A stretch of DNA of 64,000 nucleotides from Mantis religiosa (GCA_030765055.1 CM060958.1:80856068-80920067); one strand, 5' to 3'. Shown: positions 22,457 through 35,830, counted from the first letter of the stretch. The notes: generated from the letters alone by a model not told the origin. Made by a program: numbers and translations.

Positions 22457-22695
22457 TTAAACTTAAAGAAAGTTGATTAATGTCCTAAACAACACTTTTA
22501 AATTTTCCAGAACATGTTTCAGAGGCTATTTTCCTCCATTGTCCATTCCTGGACTGATGTCCGGTTGAAAATAGAGGAAAATAGCCTCTGAAAAATGTTC
22601 CAGGAAATTTAAAAGTAAGTGTTGTTTAGTGTCATTAATCGACTCCCTTTAAATTTAATGTATTACAACACTGTTTTCAACAATTCCATGAAAGA
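22457..22695. mobile_element. Palindromic Penelope-type mini-element, diverged
   Basis: A perfect AATTATACTA duplication (22447-22456 and 22696-22705) flanks imperfect arms that share TTTAAATT..CCAGAACATGTTTCAGAGG and complements. The one-sided tail on the right (ACAACACTGTTTTCAAC) is the complement of the tail on the left of the units at 24426 and 59471. The hammerhead-like core is decayed. Confidence 0.75.
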
Positions 22696-22705
22696 AATTA
22701 TACTA

Positions 22706-23471
22706 ATTACCAGTTAACTACAATGTTAAGTATGCTGCAAAATTATAGCTAAGAGTTGAATCAATTTGTTTTGTAACCGCTTGTTAGTCACACTCATTAC
22801 TGTGACATGTACTGTTAAGCCTGTATATTTGATGGTCTCAATTGCTCTATTAATTTCTATTTACTTTATTCATTCAACTGCTCTATTGAATTTGCTCTGT
22901 TCAATCTGTTTCATTCATGCTAATTGCTGCCAACAAAGATAATTCTTAGATTGCCGGTGATCAAGCAAAGAACTGACACCATGACAATGCTGCTAATATC
23001 ATGCTAATTATCAGCTAAGCAAATGCTCCTTGTAAACACATGTTAAATGAATTACGAATGTTATTAAGCATCAGAACTGTGAAATGTGTGAACTATCAGT
23101 TCACAGAAAAGAAGTAGCTTACAATTACAGAAACAAAATTTTCATTTTGAACAGCTCATTCACTAACTACCCACCACTAGTGTTACAATGGGACAAGAAT
23201 TTGAATACCTATTTATACAAAAAGTCTTTGTGTGCACGCACATGCACCTTTATACCCTTATAAGGATTTAGACCAAATTGGATATACATATCCTTTAGAA
23301 TAACAGTAAAACTACTGTGAAGATGGTATCACCAAAACCATCCTCAAATAAAGAGAGATGGGAAATGTTGAGCTGTAGATAATTTTGAGGATTTTCCCAT
23401 GGATGGCCCCTTTTCTCAATACATTTGGTTAAAAAGGTAAATTTTGCTCACTTTGAAAAACCATCCATAAG
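22706..23471. other. AT-rich spacer, nothing recognised
   Basis: No supported feature between the Penelope-type unit and the SINE. Confidence 0.4.
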
Positions 23472-23700
23472 GTTTTTGTAATTTACGTCCTCCAACATTC
23501 AGTCATATCGGACGATGGATGAAATGATACTCAATGTGTCCGAGGTCCATGGAGCTCAGAGTTACCCGACATTCATCTTTCAGAATAAGGGAAAACCCCA
23601 GAAAAACCTTATCCAGGTAACTCACCTTGACTGAGATTCGAACTCGGGACCACTTGAACGTGAGGCAGACATGCTGCCATCTACGCTACCGAGGAGGGCT
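23472..23700 (-). repeat. SINE family B, best-preserved copy
   Basis: Read on the minus strand, the head GCCCTCCTCGGTAGCGTAGA contains an RNA polymerase III A box, and GGTCCCGAGTTCGAATCTC contains a B box, so it is tRNA-derived. The body has TCAAGGTGAGTTACCTGG and the 3' end reads GGAGGACGTAAATTAC. Flanks CCATCCATAAG and CCATCCTTAAG (23701-23711) are an 11-bp target duplication with one mismatch. Confidence 0.88.
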
Positions 23701-24425
23701 CCATCCTTAAGTGTGATGGGGTGAAAACTATTAGATAATTTTCATTTGTATAGGAACTTCAACAGAGATTCCTTAAGACGAACAAAACTGCTATTGGGAT
23801 GCTATCACAGAAACCTGCTCTTTACAAAAGAGGGAGTAGAAACAATTTAAGCTTTTCACATGATATACCATTTTCTCATTACTTTTGTAAAATAAAGTAT
23901 ACATAATGATCTTTTCATTATTTTAGAGATGGTATGTCAATGGTACATCTGAGGTTTATATGGCAATATATATCCAACCTTGGCTATAGCATGTGTTTAA
24001 AATGTGTCCCTTTACATCTGATACATTGTTCATAATACTTCTGTACAACTTTAACAACAATGATTAACCAAGACAGTTACAGTCACAGATTTTATATCTC
24101 CCCCCAAGGTTCACAAACATCTCTAATGAACCATTTGGGCAGAAAATTAACTGCTTCAGCACGGTCCATAAACATCTGGGTCTGAAATTCAAGGTCTGCA
24201 AAAGGTCTATTGTACGGAAACCATGTGATCTCCAAAGTGTTACCAGAGAAGTGATCTCCTTTGTGGACCTAGTTCCATCTTGGTAAATCCAATGTGTTTA
24301 GTATGGCAAACTTTCGGCATCCTAAATGGATGAGGCAGCTGTGAAGTCTCTTTTGAGGCAACTAATTCTGATACTCCATTCTGTAAGATCTGAAATAGTT
24401 CTTGACAACAAACACCTTTATCTAT

Positions 24426-24669
24426 TCCTTTCTTGGAAGTGTTGAAAACAGTGTTGTTATAATAAATTTAAAGGGAATCGATTAACAATACACTTTTAAA
24501 TTTTTCCGTAACATGTTTCAGAGACTTTGCCTCCATCCTCAACCGGCCATCGAAATGAGAACCAGTCGATGGCCGGTTGAGGATGGAGGCAAAGTCTCTG
24601 AAACATGTTACGGAAAAATTTAAAAGTAATTGTTGTTTAGTGTCATTAATCGACTCCCTTTAAATTTAA
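24426..24669. mobile_element. Palindromic Penelope-type mini-element
   Basis: A perfect CCTTTATCTAT duplication (24415-24425 and 24670-24680) flanks it. A left tail (TCCTTTCTTGGAAGTGTTGA) is followed by nearly perfect arms around a short spacer. Each arm carries a TTGAGGA core segment, a GGAGGC..GTCTCT hairpin, GAAAC and ATGTTA. The first core base and the cleavage site differ from a canonical hammerhead. No coding sequence. Confidence 0.82.
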
Positions 24670-27349
24670 CCTTTATCTATGTTGGGAGCAATACCATTTC
24701 AGCCATGTTAACTTCACGACAGAAAACATTGCAGGTTGTATGCAGAATTAGTACTTTTGGGCTCCACACTGCATTAAAACAAAAAACAAAAAAGGCACCT
24801 GAAGATATTTTGAAAAACTAATTATAATTAACACTCTTAAATAATGTGATGTTTCAACATTTATGCAGCTTGAATCGACTAGACACTGTACTTCACATAC
24901 CATAAATTACTTAGAGTGTCTAGTCAATTTAAGGTTATAAATTTTGAATTACATTTTTTTTCCATGTACTAAAGTTTCACTGGAATTGCTCATATTAAAA
25001 ATGCAATAAAAGATTATTTGAAATAAATATGGAGTTAATAATATAACTTGCAGGTTATATATGTATTTATACAGTAAAGCCTGTATGATCAGCAAAGTCT
25101 TAACTCAGCAATTTATTGTTATATATGTTCTTTTATTAGGTATTATACTCACCACATACACAGCAACATCTACTCCTGCACGTCAGTGACAATCTACTTA
25201 CAAAACAAATGTTCACGGTTTAATAACTGCAACATAAAAGTCTGACATTTTAACCAGAATTAAATCTGGATCATACAAACAAAATCAAAAGAAACAAAAC
25301 TGAAAAAAGAGGATAGTCACATGCAGAGACCCAGAAATGATAGGAATTTGCCACTGAAGTGAAAGAGCACTCAACACCAGTACAAATATATGCCATATTT
25401 TACTGAGCACAAAGCATACTTAAACTACATTATAACAGAATCAAGGTTAATAACATCTTAATTTCATCCCTAGTCTCTTTCATCACATAAGCAAGACATA
25501 CACCATAACATCAAGCAGTTAGTAGTACAGTGTCCTTATAGTACAGTTAAAGACAGAATATAATAGAGAATATTAGGTTATTAAATACTGCAGTACCTAC
25601 TTGTTATTACTATTATTAGTTTGTACAGTAATACACACACACTTGCAAACAAGAATTACCTTATAAGACAAATGAGGAGCTAGGTAGAAGCATTTACTTC
25701 AGCAATTTACGCCAGTTTTTTTTTTTCTTTCCTGAAAATAAACAGTGCCCTTGCACAAGTTCAACATTCTTATGACAAAGTATATCTTATCTCCAAAATA
25801 CAGCACCTTTTCTTATGGTGGGTGTGTACGAGACATTTAACGAACATCTTTATTAAATAAAACATCAATCAAGTATTGAATTTATGTATTCATTTATTGT
25901 ATGCTCCTGTCCAGTTAACACCAGAAATACAGTTTCAAATTTAATTTTTTTATATTTTAGTAGGCCAACATAAGCTAACAACTGATACATTCAGGAAAGA
26001 AAAAGTCATGAGTATTTTCATCATGAAATTATTAACACCAGATAAGTATTTGTATCTTGTTAGTAATGCATACAGTAATGGTTAAATACTTTTAACTGAC
26101 ACAGTTCTGAAAATATTTTCAAAGAAATGGTGGAATAATGGCAAGTTATTCTAGTGATGTTTTGTTTTATTGATGTATGCTCAAAATAGATTAGCTTAAA
26201 TTCTGCACCTTTTGAATTAATTTCTTCTGCTAGCTAACATATTCTTTGCTCCTAAATGGTGACAAGCATATTCTTTGACTTGACTGTATTGTAACAGGAG
26301 AGTACTTCTTAATGATGCACCATTATTATACAAGTTTATATGCATTATATACAACAAATAATGCCTGGAGAATGACAAACAATAAAATTTGATGCTGAGG
26401 GAAAACTTATGGAAAGGTAAGACAATTGCCCAGCAGTTCAAAAACAGGTAACCTAGCAGCATGATCTGTTTCATCAATCCTTGTTCACTTCATTTCAGCA
26501 AATTTTTTCTGTTGAAAAGGGTATACTGTTTTGTTAATAAGCTTAAGCTTTCAAATTTAAGTGCTAAATATGAAGTTTTCAATGCTATTCATATGATTAA
26601 AAACTGGTATCCTGCTTTAAGGATTCTTTAAGATGAACCTTAAACCATGCAGCTGTTATTCCTAAGTGCATAAAAAGTCTTTTGCATCCTTGAACTGATC
26701 AAACTATCTTCTTAGAGACAGACAATAAACAAAATTTTGCAACTTTTCTCTAGCTAAGAATCAAAAAAGCAAGAAAAGACACAATCAATGTAATATATTC
26801 ACTATTAAATATGTTCAGCAACGTGTTCTATCTTCTCCTTACTTGACTGGTTCATTAACATGAAATACTGAAGTCCCTATTGCATTCAAGTGATAAAATA
26901 TTGTTAATGTTTATTAAAATCTTGTAAATTATTTCTAGGCTCACTTAAGCTTTCATTCTATTGCACCATAGAATGTAACCCTCATTATATCACTTTAAAC
27001 AAAAAGTGCAGAACACCTTTATAAAATACACTGCATACCTACACCCAAGTGCACTATCTGTAAAGAGGATGTCATCATGAACAAACATCATTTGGACAAA
27101 TGTAATGGTCTCAAAAGTGAGATCCTACAGGCTTTATATTGGGAAGCCATGGGGAAAATGATGCAAATCAACTAATCCCCAGTGTCATTAGTAAAAAACA
27201 ACAAAAAGTTGAAAACTGACACTGCCAATTGACAGGATCATGCAATGTCATTAGGGTGGCAGATTTTGTCCCCCAGAAGATCTTTTGCATAGAAATACAT
27301 CTAGTTACATGAGGCCATCACTTTTAGGAACATTTAAAAACTATTGGCT

Positions 27350-27420
27350 TCAAATGGATCTGAACTCACGACCTTGAGATCAGTAGGCCAGCTCCTAATC
27401 AGCTGTGCCATTCAAACTGA
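27350..27420 (-). repeat. tRNA-like SINE head or tRNA relic
   Basis: The minus strand reads AATGGCACAGCTGATTAGGA (A-box-like) and, 35 bases later, GGTCGTGAGTTCAGATCC (B-box-like). Spacing fits a tRNA promoter, but no cloverleaf with good acceptor stem is evident, so a SINE head is more likely than a gene. Confidence 0.45.
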
Positions 27421-30400
27421 TAAACAATATTACTCCTTAAGTTTTAATACACATATGAATGCAGTCATGCTAAATTACTGAATCAAATAAATGCAAATAA
27501 TTACAAATTCATTGCCAGTAAAAAATAAATATGGTAAAATCAGAAGTTTTCCTCAATGTTATATTTCTGGAGTTGAGTCGTTCTTCCACCTAGCTCCTCA
27601 ATTATTATTCCTTACATTACACAGCAAAGCATAAAACTATACACATTACAATCTTAATAATTTGGTTACATTAATTACGTATCAATGCTATTCCTATGCA
27701 CATAATGAAGTAATATCCGTTAATTTGTATGGATGTTACTTATTGGCAGATTTAAGACTACTGAAATGCCCAAAATACTTTATAAAATTGGTTAATATGA
27801 ATTTCTTTTTTGAAGTCTAATATTTGTTTCTTCCCTATAATAGCTGCTTTAATTAGTATGGATGAAATGGCAAAAAAAGATAGTATAGAGAACTTACATT
27901 AATCATTTGAACTTTTTAATAATTTTATGCAAGTAGCTCAGTTGAAAATAGTTTGCAGTATGCTGATGATTTAAAAACCATTCATGAAACGAGCTTCTTA
28001 CATGAGATGTTCAACATACCCACAACAATCACAGATCAATGAAACAAATCACTGGAATTATTTAAAATGAGTCCAGGAAACAAGTGTCACCTAACATTTA
28101 ATTTAGGTATTCAGCTATTTGTATCTAAGCACAGCTAACTTACAACGAGAATTAGATGATTTGTCCATTCAACATAAGAGAGAATATAGAAAAAAGAATG
28201 GAACTCGGGTTCAAAAATGTTTCCCTGCATGTAAATAATATTCTACTAGGTGACAACCACATTTTCAGATAATTCTGAATACTTCTGAACATCTTAACAC
28301 ATTAGCTTTATCACTGGATAATGTGATATTTTTCAACTTACCTAGATAAGCTACACACATCACTTAAACCATGTTTACATAACATAGAAAACACAAAAAG
28401 CAGATCTTAAGTTAGTAAGCAAAGCAAAAACAAAGATCAAGTAATTTGTTAGAAGAATTAGAGATTATCCCAATCTGAGGGGCTGCATACTAACCCCCAT
28501 AAATATCTTTGCCTTAAGCAATTCAACTTAATTCACACCCTAGAAGAATGCATGCTGCATATTAAATATTTTGAGAACAAAAGACCTGAGGAAAAGAATA
28601 GTTAAACATTTCAAAATATTTTACATGAATATTTTCTGCTGATTTTATAAAAAAAAAATGTAGGAACTTCAGGTAGCCTGAAAGAAATAATGGGTATATA
28701 ACATGCATTGAAATAAAAATGTTAGGGTGCGAATAAGTATAAATTTTCCTTCTTTTTTTTTTTTTTTTGTGTATACCTATTTTCCCTTTAGAGCACATAG
28801 TAATGCACAGGAATGTTAAATAGTCATGATTTGTTCATTTAAATATTTAACATTGTTAATTAAAATATTTGCCCCACTATAAACTAAGGCTCAAAACTGG
28901 GACAGGTGTACCCTGCAATCAACTTGCGCTATAGGTATAGTAAAAACAAAGCTAACATGTACTCAGTGACAGTATCTATATGATGGCAGGAAGTGTTTGT
29001 GTCATTGAGGCACACAAGATCCCACATTTTGAGTCTCACATATCAGAAATTGTTTTTAAAATTTTTATACTAAAATTTGGAGGGTGGAAAAAATAAAAAC
29101 AATTACAGTGACACAGAAAGCACAATCAATGATCAAATAGAGATGTTCCATCATTAACACTCCAATAAGGTGAGCTGTACAGCAATGTTGAATGAACTCT
29201 TTGATAATTTTTAAGTGCCTCCACATACAGGTAGCATTAACCAAATGAGCTTTAACCACTGAACAATGAATTGCAGCTACTATGAAATTCAAAACTGAGT
29301 GACAGCAGTACATTTGCTCAGTTTAAAAAGTTGCATTAAAAGAATAAGGAACAAAACACGTAAATGTATTAGTGTACAGGGTATACAAGCAACTCTTGGG
29401 ACACCATATCTGTAGGCAAGTGTCTATTATGCTGCTTTAAACTACAGCTGAAATTTAATATCACTAACTTTTAATATGAAGAAGACTTTGCTTAAGAAAA
29501 GTTATCCAAGAAACAGTTTCTGGGTCTGCTAATGATAATCTTAGAAAGCATCTGTAATTTAGCACCAAATCTAACTGATGAGGCATACACTTGATCTATG
29601 GTATTGTTTTCTGGGATAATTCAGTACACAGTAAAGGGATCTTCATCTTACAAAGAGGAACACTACAGATCATCAATCATGCAACCATAGTTGAAGAAAA
29701 TGGATATTCTCTCACTCACAAGTCAATACATATATTCAGTTATGTGCTATGTAGTTGATAACTTAACATCTTTAAATGTAATTCTCTAGTACACAGCCCC
29801 AGAAATGATTTGTGCACCAAGTAACTCTTTGTACATTTATCAGAAAGATCCATGCTACTCCAACACACAAATATATAATGGCCTACCTTAAGTCCTGAAA
29901 TTGTTGTATAAAGCTAAGGACTGTTTGAAATTTAAAAAAGAATTGAGAAAGTTCTTGTTCATGCATACTATTTACAGCATAAAGGGATACTATAATATAG
30001 CTTCTTTAACTGCCAGTGTTAACACTCCTTTTCTCTAAATTTTACTTAGGTGCTGGAAAAAAGAAAAGAACCAAAAAAAAAAAAACCTGAGAATTTACCA
30101 ATACTGCATGGTTGTGTGACATGTTATTTATCCCTGAGCATGGCTCATTGTAGGATCAGAAGATCAAAATACAAGAACAAGGTCAAGATACAGTATAATA
30201 GATTTCTTAATTTTGAAATAAGCAGAGTTAAAGGATGCCTAAAATGATGCAAAATGTAGTTGACATTTATTCAATGAACTCCAGTATGGTACTCTGAAGG
30301 AGAATGAGGTTAATGAACTCAGCAATTCAGGACTGCATTCTTTAAATGGATTTTGTTGGGACAATCTGATGATGGTATTGATGTATATGCAATATTTTTC

Positions 30401-30860
30401 TGCTAACACAGGTTTGCTGTATAAACTAGTATGAAACAGTAAATAGTATGCACTAATATGCTTCATCGAATTATAGAAATCCAAAATTTACTTTAAAGAG
30501 TTAAGAATTTTCACCACTATGTGATCATAAATGTAATTTCACAAGATAAATTGTTAGTGTGTGAATGAGTGCCCAACCTTAAGACTAAAAGCACAGTTGT
30601 GAAGAAACACTGACAATGGGTTATTTATCCTAGAATACTTCATACGAGCCTCTTGTGACTTGATTTGCTAAAGCTCATATATAAATGGCTTACATGAATT
30701 ACATGCATGTTTATTACATATCCCAGAATTAGCAAGCATTGCTGTTAACTGAAAATAAAACACATTCTCTTGTGATCTTTAAGCACTGTACAACCCAAAA
30801 GGTCAGATGACAATAGTGCCGTAAAGTGTAATACGCCATTGGAGGCATGTCATTTCAGTG

Positions 30861-30894
30861 TAACCTAACCTAACCTCACCTCACCTCACCTAAC
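30861..30894. repeat. Short interstitial telomere-like pentamers
   Basis: Seven units of CCTAA or CCTCA (for example TAACCTAACCTAACCTCACC). CCTAA is the complement of the TTAGG telomere repeat of most insects. It is too short for a telomere. Confidence 0.6.
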
Positions 30895-31149
30895 GCCCAT
30901 CTCTAGTTAAACTGTTTCAATGGGATGCAACGCCATTATTTCATAGAAAGTTCCAGTTAGCTATATGTTTTACAATGTTGTTTAAATTCATGCAATAAAC
31001 TTCTTCTGTGACATTCTAGTAATTAACCACATTTACAGTAATGAAATGACAGCTGACTGTCGTGACACCCTATGCTCTCTAAAGTCTCAACTCATGCACT
31101 TATTTTCCTCGTTGTTACTGGAACACAGAAAAAATAAACATAATCTTAC

Positions 31150-31285
31150 CCGTTCATGATGATGACAAGGTCCAAGGCAAAAAATTCCTCTTGATGACCG
31201 AAATTACACTTGTCTACCTCCTCGCGTTGTCACTAGCAACACGAGCAACACAACAAGTGGTCCTAACACAACTCAATATGGCGCC
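31150..31285 (-). CDS. Candidate first exon with start codon and splice donor
   Basis: On the minus strand a CpG-rich leader passes GGCGCCATATTGAG and GTTGCTAGTGACAACGCGAG and reaches ATG AAC GG at 31157-31150, followed at once by GTAAGATT, a good splice donor. GGCGCCATATTG resembles a YY1-type initiator element. Only two and two-thirds codons are coding, so the protein cannot be named. It stands out from the AT-rich surroundings, but it rests on composition and one splice signal. Confidence 0.35.
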
Positions 31286-32868
31286 TGTGATTCACATGTG
31301 TCATTAAAATTCCCGATTAATAAAGTCAAATTTATAATACTAATACATAATGATAGTTTTAAACAATAATAAAAAGCATAAGATTAGTTGTATATCAATG
31401 AGCTTTGCGACCACTTCTGGTGAACATAAAATGTATAAGTATCTAGTACAGTGTCATCTGTGGGAAATTAGAACAGTCCTCCGATTAACCAATAAAGAAC
31501 CTGCGGACAGTAATCGCAACAATTGCGTCTTTCTTTTAAAAAAGAAACATTTATACGTCACTGAATCGCATTTTATGACCAGACAAAAGATCAAAAGTAA
31601 ACGCACCACCCCCTTGTTTTCTAATAGTTGTTAATTTTTCCTATAAAAAGTACTTTTGATTGTTATATTTGCTTCAATGACGCCTGCCATAAGAAATTGG
31701 AAACAATAAAATGCTTCAATTTCTGATAAATGATCAGAGGTGCAAACATTTATGTCAGTGTTATGTCAGTGTTAATTTCTGTAAACCAACCAAGAGAGCA
31801 AATGCTAGGAACCAGAAAGTTATTTCGAAATTTAAATAAGCTCTGAGCCATAGGTAAAGGAACATCACCGATAATTATGTAAAATGAAGATGAAATGCTT
31901 CATAATTTGGTAACTGTTCTTTCACCTAGTGGGACAAGGTTCGCATTCCGAATGAAGTTAAGCTGCTTAAATTAGCATATTTGAGTTTACTTCAACCCTT
32001 AGTTATTTGTGCAAATTTGTATTTTGTTTTCATTTCCTTGATATTTATCCCATTAGAGACAGAATTGCGGTTAACTCAACGCGCGGTGATGTGACATGAC
32101 GTGACTAAAGCAACTACGTTGGAAATCGAACACACTGTATTAGGATTAACTAAACGCAACCTAACTAAGAGTTCGTCAGTATTGGTCTATTCCTTCCCGT
32201 TAATTAAGTTTGATGTCACGTGATAATTTGAATCAATAGCATGAACTAATAAAAGTAACAACCAATTAGAACCATTCACTCACCATCCTAATTATATATT
32301 TAGTTTAGCACTATTTCTTAACTTCGCGTTATTCCGTCACCGTAAGTCACATAGCTTTCAACCAGGTAACATGTAAATCTAATACATTCTGTTAAATTGA
32401 ATATTTAGGTAGGACTTACCGAGAGTTAATGCGACGTAGCTTAAGAGCAAACTTTTTCTTTCCGTTGCGTTAATCTGGATGACACGTAATTTATTTGAAA
32501 CTATTTGCATGAAGCAGTGACATGGAGTAATAAAAACCATTATTAATCAGAACACTTCCTGTCATATTATATTCCGTTCATTCTAAATAAGGTTTACGAA
32601 GGTCCGACTAACTACTAAGCAGTGGGTTAGCGTCCATGTAGGTGCTGGAAACAACCTTCCGTAATAACAAATACAAAACCTAATTGAATACAGTACTCAA
32701 TGTTATTACGAAAATATTATTGCTACGAGATCATTTTGAGAAAGGCTCGATATATCAACTATTTAGAGTTTTTACTCCTCTAATCCCTTGCTTCTGGTAG
32801 TCTTTATTCGTAGAGCGCCAATGGTTTTTGAACAGCGCATGTTTCAATAGCTCAAGTACAAATTTCTT
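31286..32868. other. Intergenic-type spacer, nothing recognised
   Basis: More CpG than the 4-31 kb stretch and no repeat family that I recognise. It could hold the promoter side of the candidate exon. Confidence 0.35.
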
Positions 32869-33112
32869 TCTTTTTTGTGTAATTTACGTCCACCAACTTT
32901 ATGTCATATCGGACAATGAATGGAATGGGTGAAATGATGCTCAAATAAGCCCGGGGTCCATGCAGCTTAGAGATAGCTGACATTCCTCTTCCAGGATAAG
33001 GGAAAACCCCGGAAAACCCTTATCCAGGTAACTCACTCTGACCGAGATTCGAACTCGGGACCTCTTGAACGTTAGGTAGACACGCTACCATTTACGCTAC
33101 CGAGGCGGGCAT
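32869..33112 (-). repeat. SINE family B copy
   Basis: The minus-strand head GCCCGCCTCGGTAGCGTAAA has an A box, and GGTCCCGAGTTCGAATCTC a B box. The 3' end reads GGTGGACGTAAATTACAC. It is close to the 23472 copy. Confidence 0.88.
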
Positions 33113-33369
33113 CGGAGCCGTTCTAAGTTGATATGGCAATGTAAATAGAAGCACGTGTACGTGTACGACATCACTGGCTGTTTAGCTTTGTAACTCTCTG
33201 CGCATGAAAAATATAGTTAAGGATTTTACACATAATACATAATATATAAACATCACATTATTACAAATACAGCAGTGAAATTGTTATTAATTAGTATTTT
33301 ATTTGGTAAATGTAAGCGTAATTTGTTTACATTCATCAGAGTGCACGGTGCGCTTGCGCAGCTTAAAAG

Positions 33370-33930
33370 AAGTGCGAAGACAATCAGTTTAAACTTGGCG
33401 ACTTCCGTGCAATATGTAAAACATAACAAACGGAGACGTTTAAAAAGTGGCGAAAAACAAATTATGTTATATGTGTTTTGCAAGTTGTGCGAAAAATACC
33501 CAACCTTAGCAATTGAGGACGTTTGAGCTCCAAGTATCAATGACGCTTGAAGTGAGGTTATAAAAACGGTAGGGCTTTCCACTCCAGGAAAACACCGAAA
33601 AAGAATGAAGCCAGTTCTGGAAAGTGAATGTAATGCATTTGTTAAAAGTGTTATTCATCGCAATGTTCATAGCGAAAACAATGTTCAGTGAAAGAAACGA
33701 GCCACCGTAGTTACAAAAGTGCTTCAAGCAGCAAACAAGGATCCAAGTTAGCCGAGCTTTGAAAACCGAACTTCTGCACCATTCTTCGCGACATACGTTT
33801 TGAATTTGTGGACAGAAGTAGAAAAAATAAAAATGTTGAGCATGAAGATATACTTTTGTGGCGAAGGAATTATCAAAGAAAAGTTCAGAAGTGGAAATCG
33901 TTTAAGGAATTTGTTCGTTGTCAGATTCCA
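33370..33930 (+). pseudogene. Tc1/mariner-like DDE transposase relic
   Basis: Shifted frames give RRRLKSGEKQIMLYVFCKLC and EKYPTLAIEDV (HTH-like N-terminus), then GLSTPGKHRKRMKPVLESEC, and later EHEDILLWRRNYQRKVQKWK. This order resembles a common arthropod transposase family with a DDE_3-type catalytic domain. The catalytic part is gone and several stops interrupt it. The family is from memory and unsearched. Confidence 0.5.
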
Positions 33931-34409
33931 ATTAGGAACGTAAAAACTTTTTTTCAGTTGCATGCCAATAGAACTTTCAAGTCATTGCCAAAGTGGCTGT
34001 ATGCAGTTATTTAGCATTGTTATTTCGCAGAAAGACCCGTGCCTTAAATTTTAATTTATAAATTAGTGAGGTTATGTGATGAAATCAAATATTTGAGTTA
34101 CTGTTGTAAGTATTCAGTTACTTTTTAGAGTACTAAAGGAAAAATACATTACACAGTAGTATTTAATCTTAACGTAAAACTGCTAACACATAGGCTACTC
34201 AAACATCAAAAACGGCAACGCAAAGCTTTTGAAGTTCGTTGACAGCGCATATGTTCAACACGTGGTTGATAAAATAGCGCGACTATTTCCTTCAATCACA
34301 GTCACCTGCGGAGTAATATATTTTCCGCTTTGTTTGCATTTTCCATATTGTCGCCAGGCATTGTTGAGTTGGTGTATATTATGTCATCATGCTGCAAAGG
34401 GGTGTACAA

Positions 34410-34487
34410 ACTAGCTTTTTGCGGAAATAAAGAGCATTTTGAATTTCTGCAAACTAGACATTTAATTTTACGAACCCACAAAGTCAG
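34410..34487 (+). repeat. Fragment of a gypsy LTR 3' end
   Basis: GCGGAAATAAAGAGCATTTTG and, further on, TTTTACGAACCCACAAAGTCA match the end of the LTR at 9490-9555 with changes. It looks like a diverged solo LTR remnant. How far it reaches to the left is unclear. Confidence 0.6.
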
Positions 34488-34529
34488 AATATAAACTGAG
34501 GACGGCCCTGGTTATATACTCAGCACCAT

Positions 34530-34870
34530 GGTTCTGTTTGTGGGAAGTTCACTTAAAGTTACACTTTTTCCGATTACTCGTAATTCTATTAATGCTGTAT
34601 GCCTGTGAGGTCTGGGATATGGCCGCAGACAGTTGGATACGGCACCTTCAAACGGCACAGAACAGAGGTCTCAGGTCCATCTACTCTGTTGGCCGTTACT
34701 TTCCGGTAAGACCAATTCATGAAGCCTCATCTCTTCCATATGTGGAGGATGAAATTAGGCGCCGGGCTCAAAAATTCTACGCAGGGTTACCATAACATCA
34801 AAGCGCCCTTGTCAGGTCTCTGGGGGATTATGACCCCACTTGGCACCGCTTACGGCGTCACTGGTTACCC
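34530..34870 (+). pseudogene. C-terminal relic of a jockey-type reverse transcriptase
   Basis: The frame reads LMLYACEVWDMAADSWIRHL, then QTAQNRGLRSIYSVGRYFPV and LPYVEDEIRRRAQKFYAGLP, the thumb/C-terminal region of jockey-like non-LTR polymerases (LYACEVW and LQxxQNR motifs). It stops at 34795, and more C-terminal matter (HQSALVRSLGDYDPTWHRL) follows behind the stop. The catalytic palm is missing. Confidence 0.7.
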
Positions 34871-35518
34871 AGTATAGTATTCGGGCATCCGGGATAACCA
34901 AGGAGCAACTCCTAACTGCAGCTAAAGCTGAGCTTCATAATTCCCAAACAGAGTGTTGGCCTTTAAAATCATCCCACCAGAACACAAAACTATTTACACC
35001 AAAGTGTAATGGGTATTGCCTTAAAAAAAATCAGCCTAAAGGGGCAATATTACACCCTTTTTCTCAATTGCCATCTAAAGCTCAACAAAGTCACCCTAAA
35101 TATCCCAAAAAAGAATCCTACCTGCAGTTAAACCCTTTTAGAGTTGGGCACGCAGAAAAATTATTCAGGCTTACCAAAACCTGGCAGCAGCGACGGACGG
35201 ACGGGCTGTTTGTTGGAGCCAATAGTGTTTTGAGTAGTTTCGTTTACTGCATTGGAATTTAAACATTCCTACTGATCAAAAGTTCTTTACCTATAATGGT
35301 AGTGACAAGACTTCTGTTATTTATGCAAGAAATAATCAGTTTTGAGAAGTAAGGAACGTGAATATGCCTACTGGATGCTTGCCGCATCTCCAGAACCATG
35401 TGACACGTTGACACGTGCAGGTGAATGAAACTATTCTGTGGCTATATAGTTGCAGTAAATGTAGAAACTTCTTTTGTTGGCCATGTCTTCTATTTTCAAA
35501 AGCAAAAGTTCAAAAGTA
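34871..35518 (+). other. Degraded unassigned sequence, possible zinc-finger relic
   Basis: An open frame to 35262 has no recognisable domain. At about 35420-35510 the plus frame LYSCSKCRNFFCWPCLLFSK resembles the TTF-type zinc finger of ZMYM/hAT-like proteins, with CxxC..CxxC spacing. The match is short and may be chance. Confidence 0.25.
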
Positions 35519-35830
35519 TGAGTCACACTATTCCACCGTTTCTGTTGTCTGCTGCGACAGCAGTAGGAGTAAAAAACGTAAGCAAGAAAAGAGCAATCAG
35601 GTAAAGCCACCGGCGACGTAAGAGCATGAAGTGCGTGCGTCACTTATGTACCATGCTGGATGTTCTGACGTTCGATTTCGGCAGATGTAGAACATTCGGC
35701 TTCAACAAAGTTCCATTCCTCCAATTCGAGAGATTTCGATTCCAAAACTTTTCTTCCATGATCGGCAGGTATAAAACGGGGTGCAAAAGTCCGCAGTCTC
35801 GACTTCGCGGATGTGCTCAGATGACTACAG
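35519..35830 (+). repeat. Left LTR, first part
   Basis: It matches 39317-39512 and then 40144-40190 at a level I judge around two thirds identity, in the same order. It breaks off where the non-LTR element begins. Confidence 0.55.

Larger units (their letters stand above)
24681..31149. other. Long AT-rich non-coding stretch
   Basis: No coding region is supported. Apart from a tRNA-like SINE relic (27350-27420), telomere-like pentamers (30861-30894) and homopolymer runs (for example T near 28750), I see nothing. If the exon at 31150 is real, this would lie in that gene's introns or 3' region. Confidence 0.4.

Noticed and set aside
27350..27420. Functional tRNA gene
   Set aside because: A- and B-box-like motifs are present, but I could not draw a paired acceptor stem or anticodon arm. 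SINE head preferred.
34840..35262. 140-codon plus frame as a gene
   Set aside because: It begins inside the jockey C-terminal relic and shows no recognisable domain. Likely chance openness in decayed repeats.
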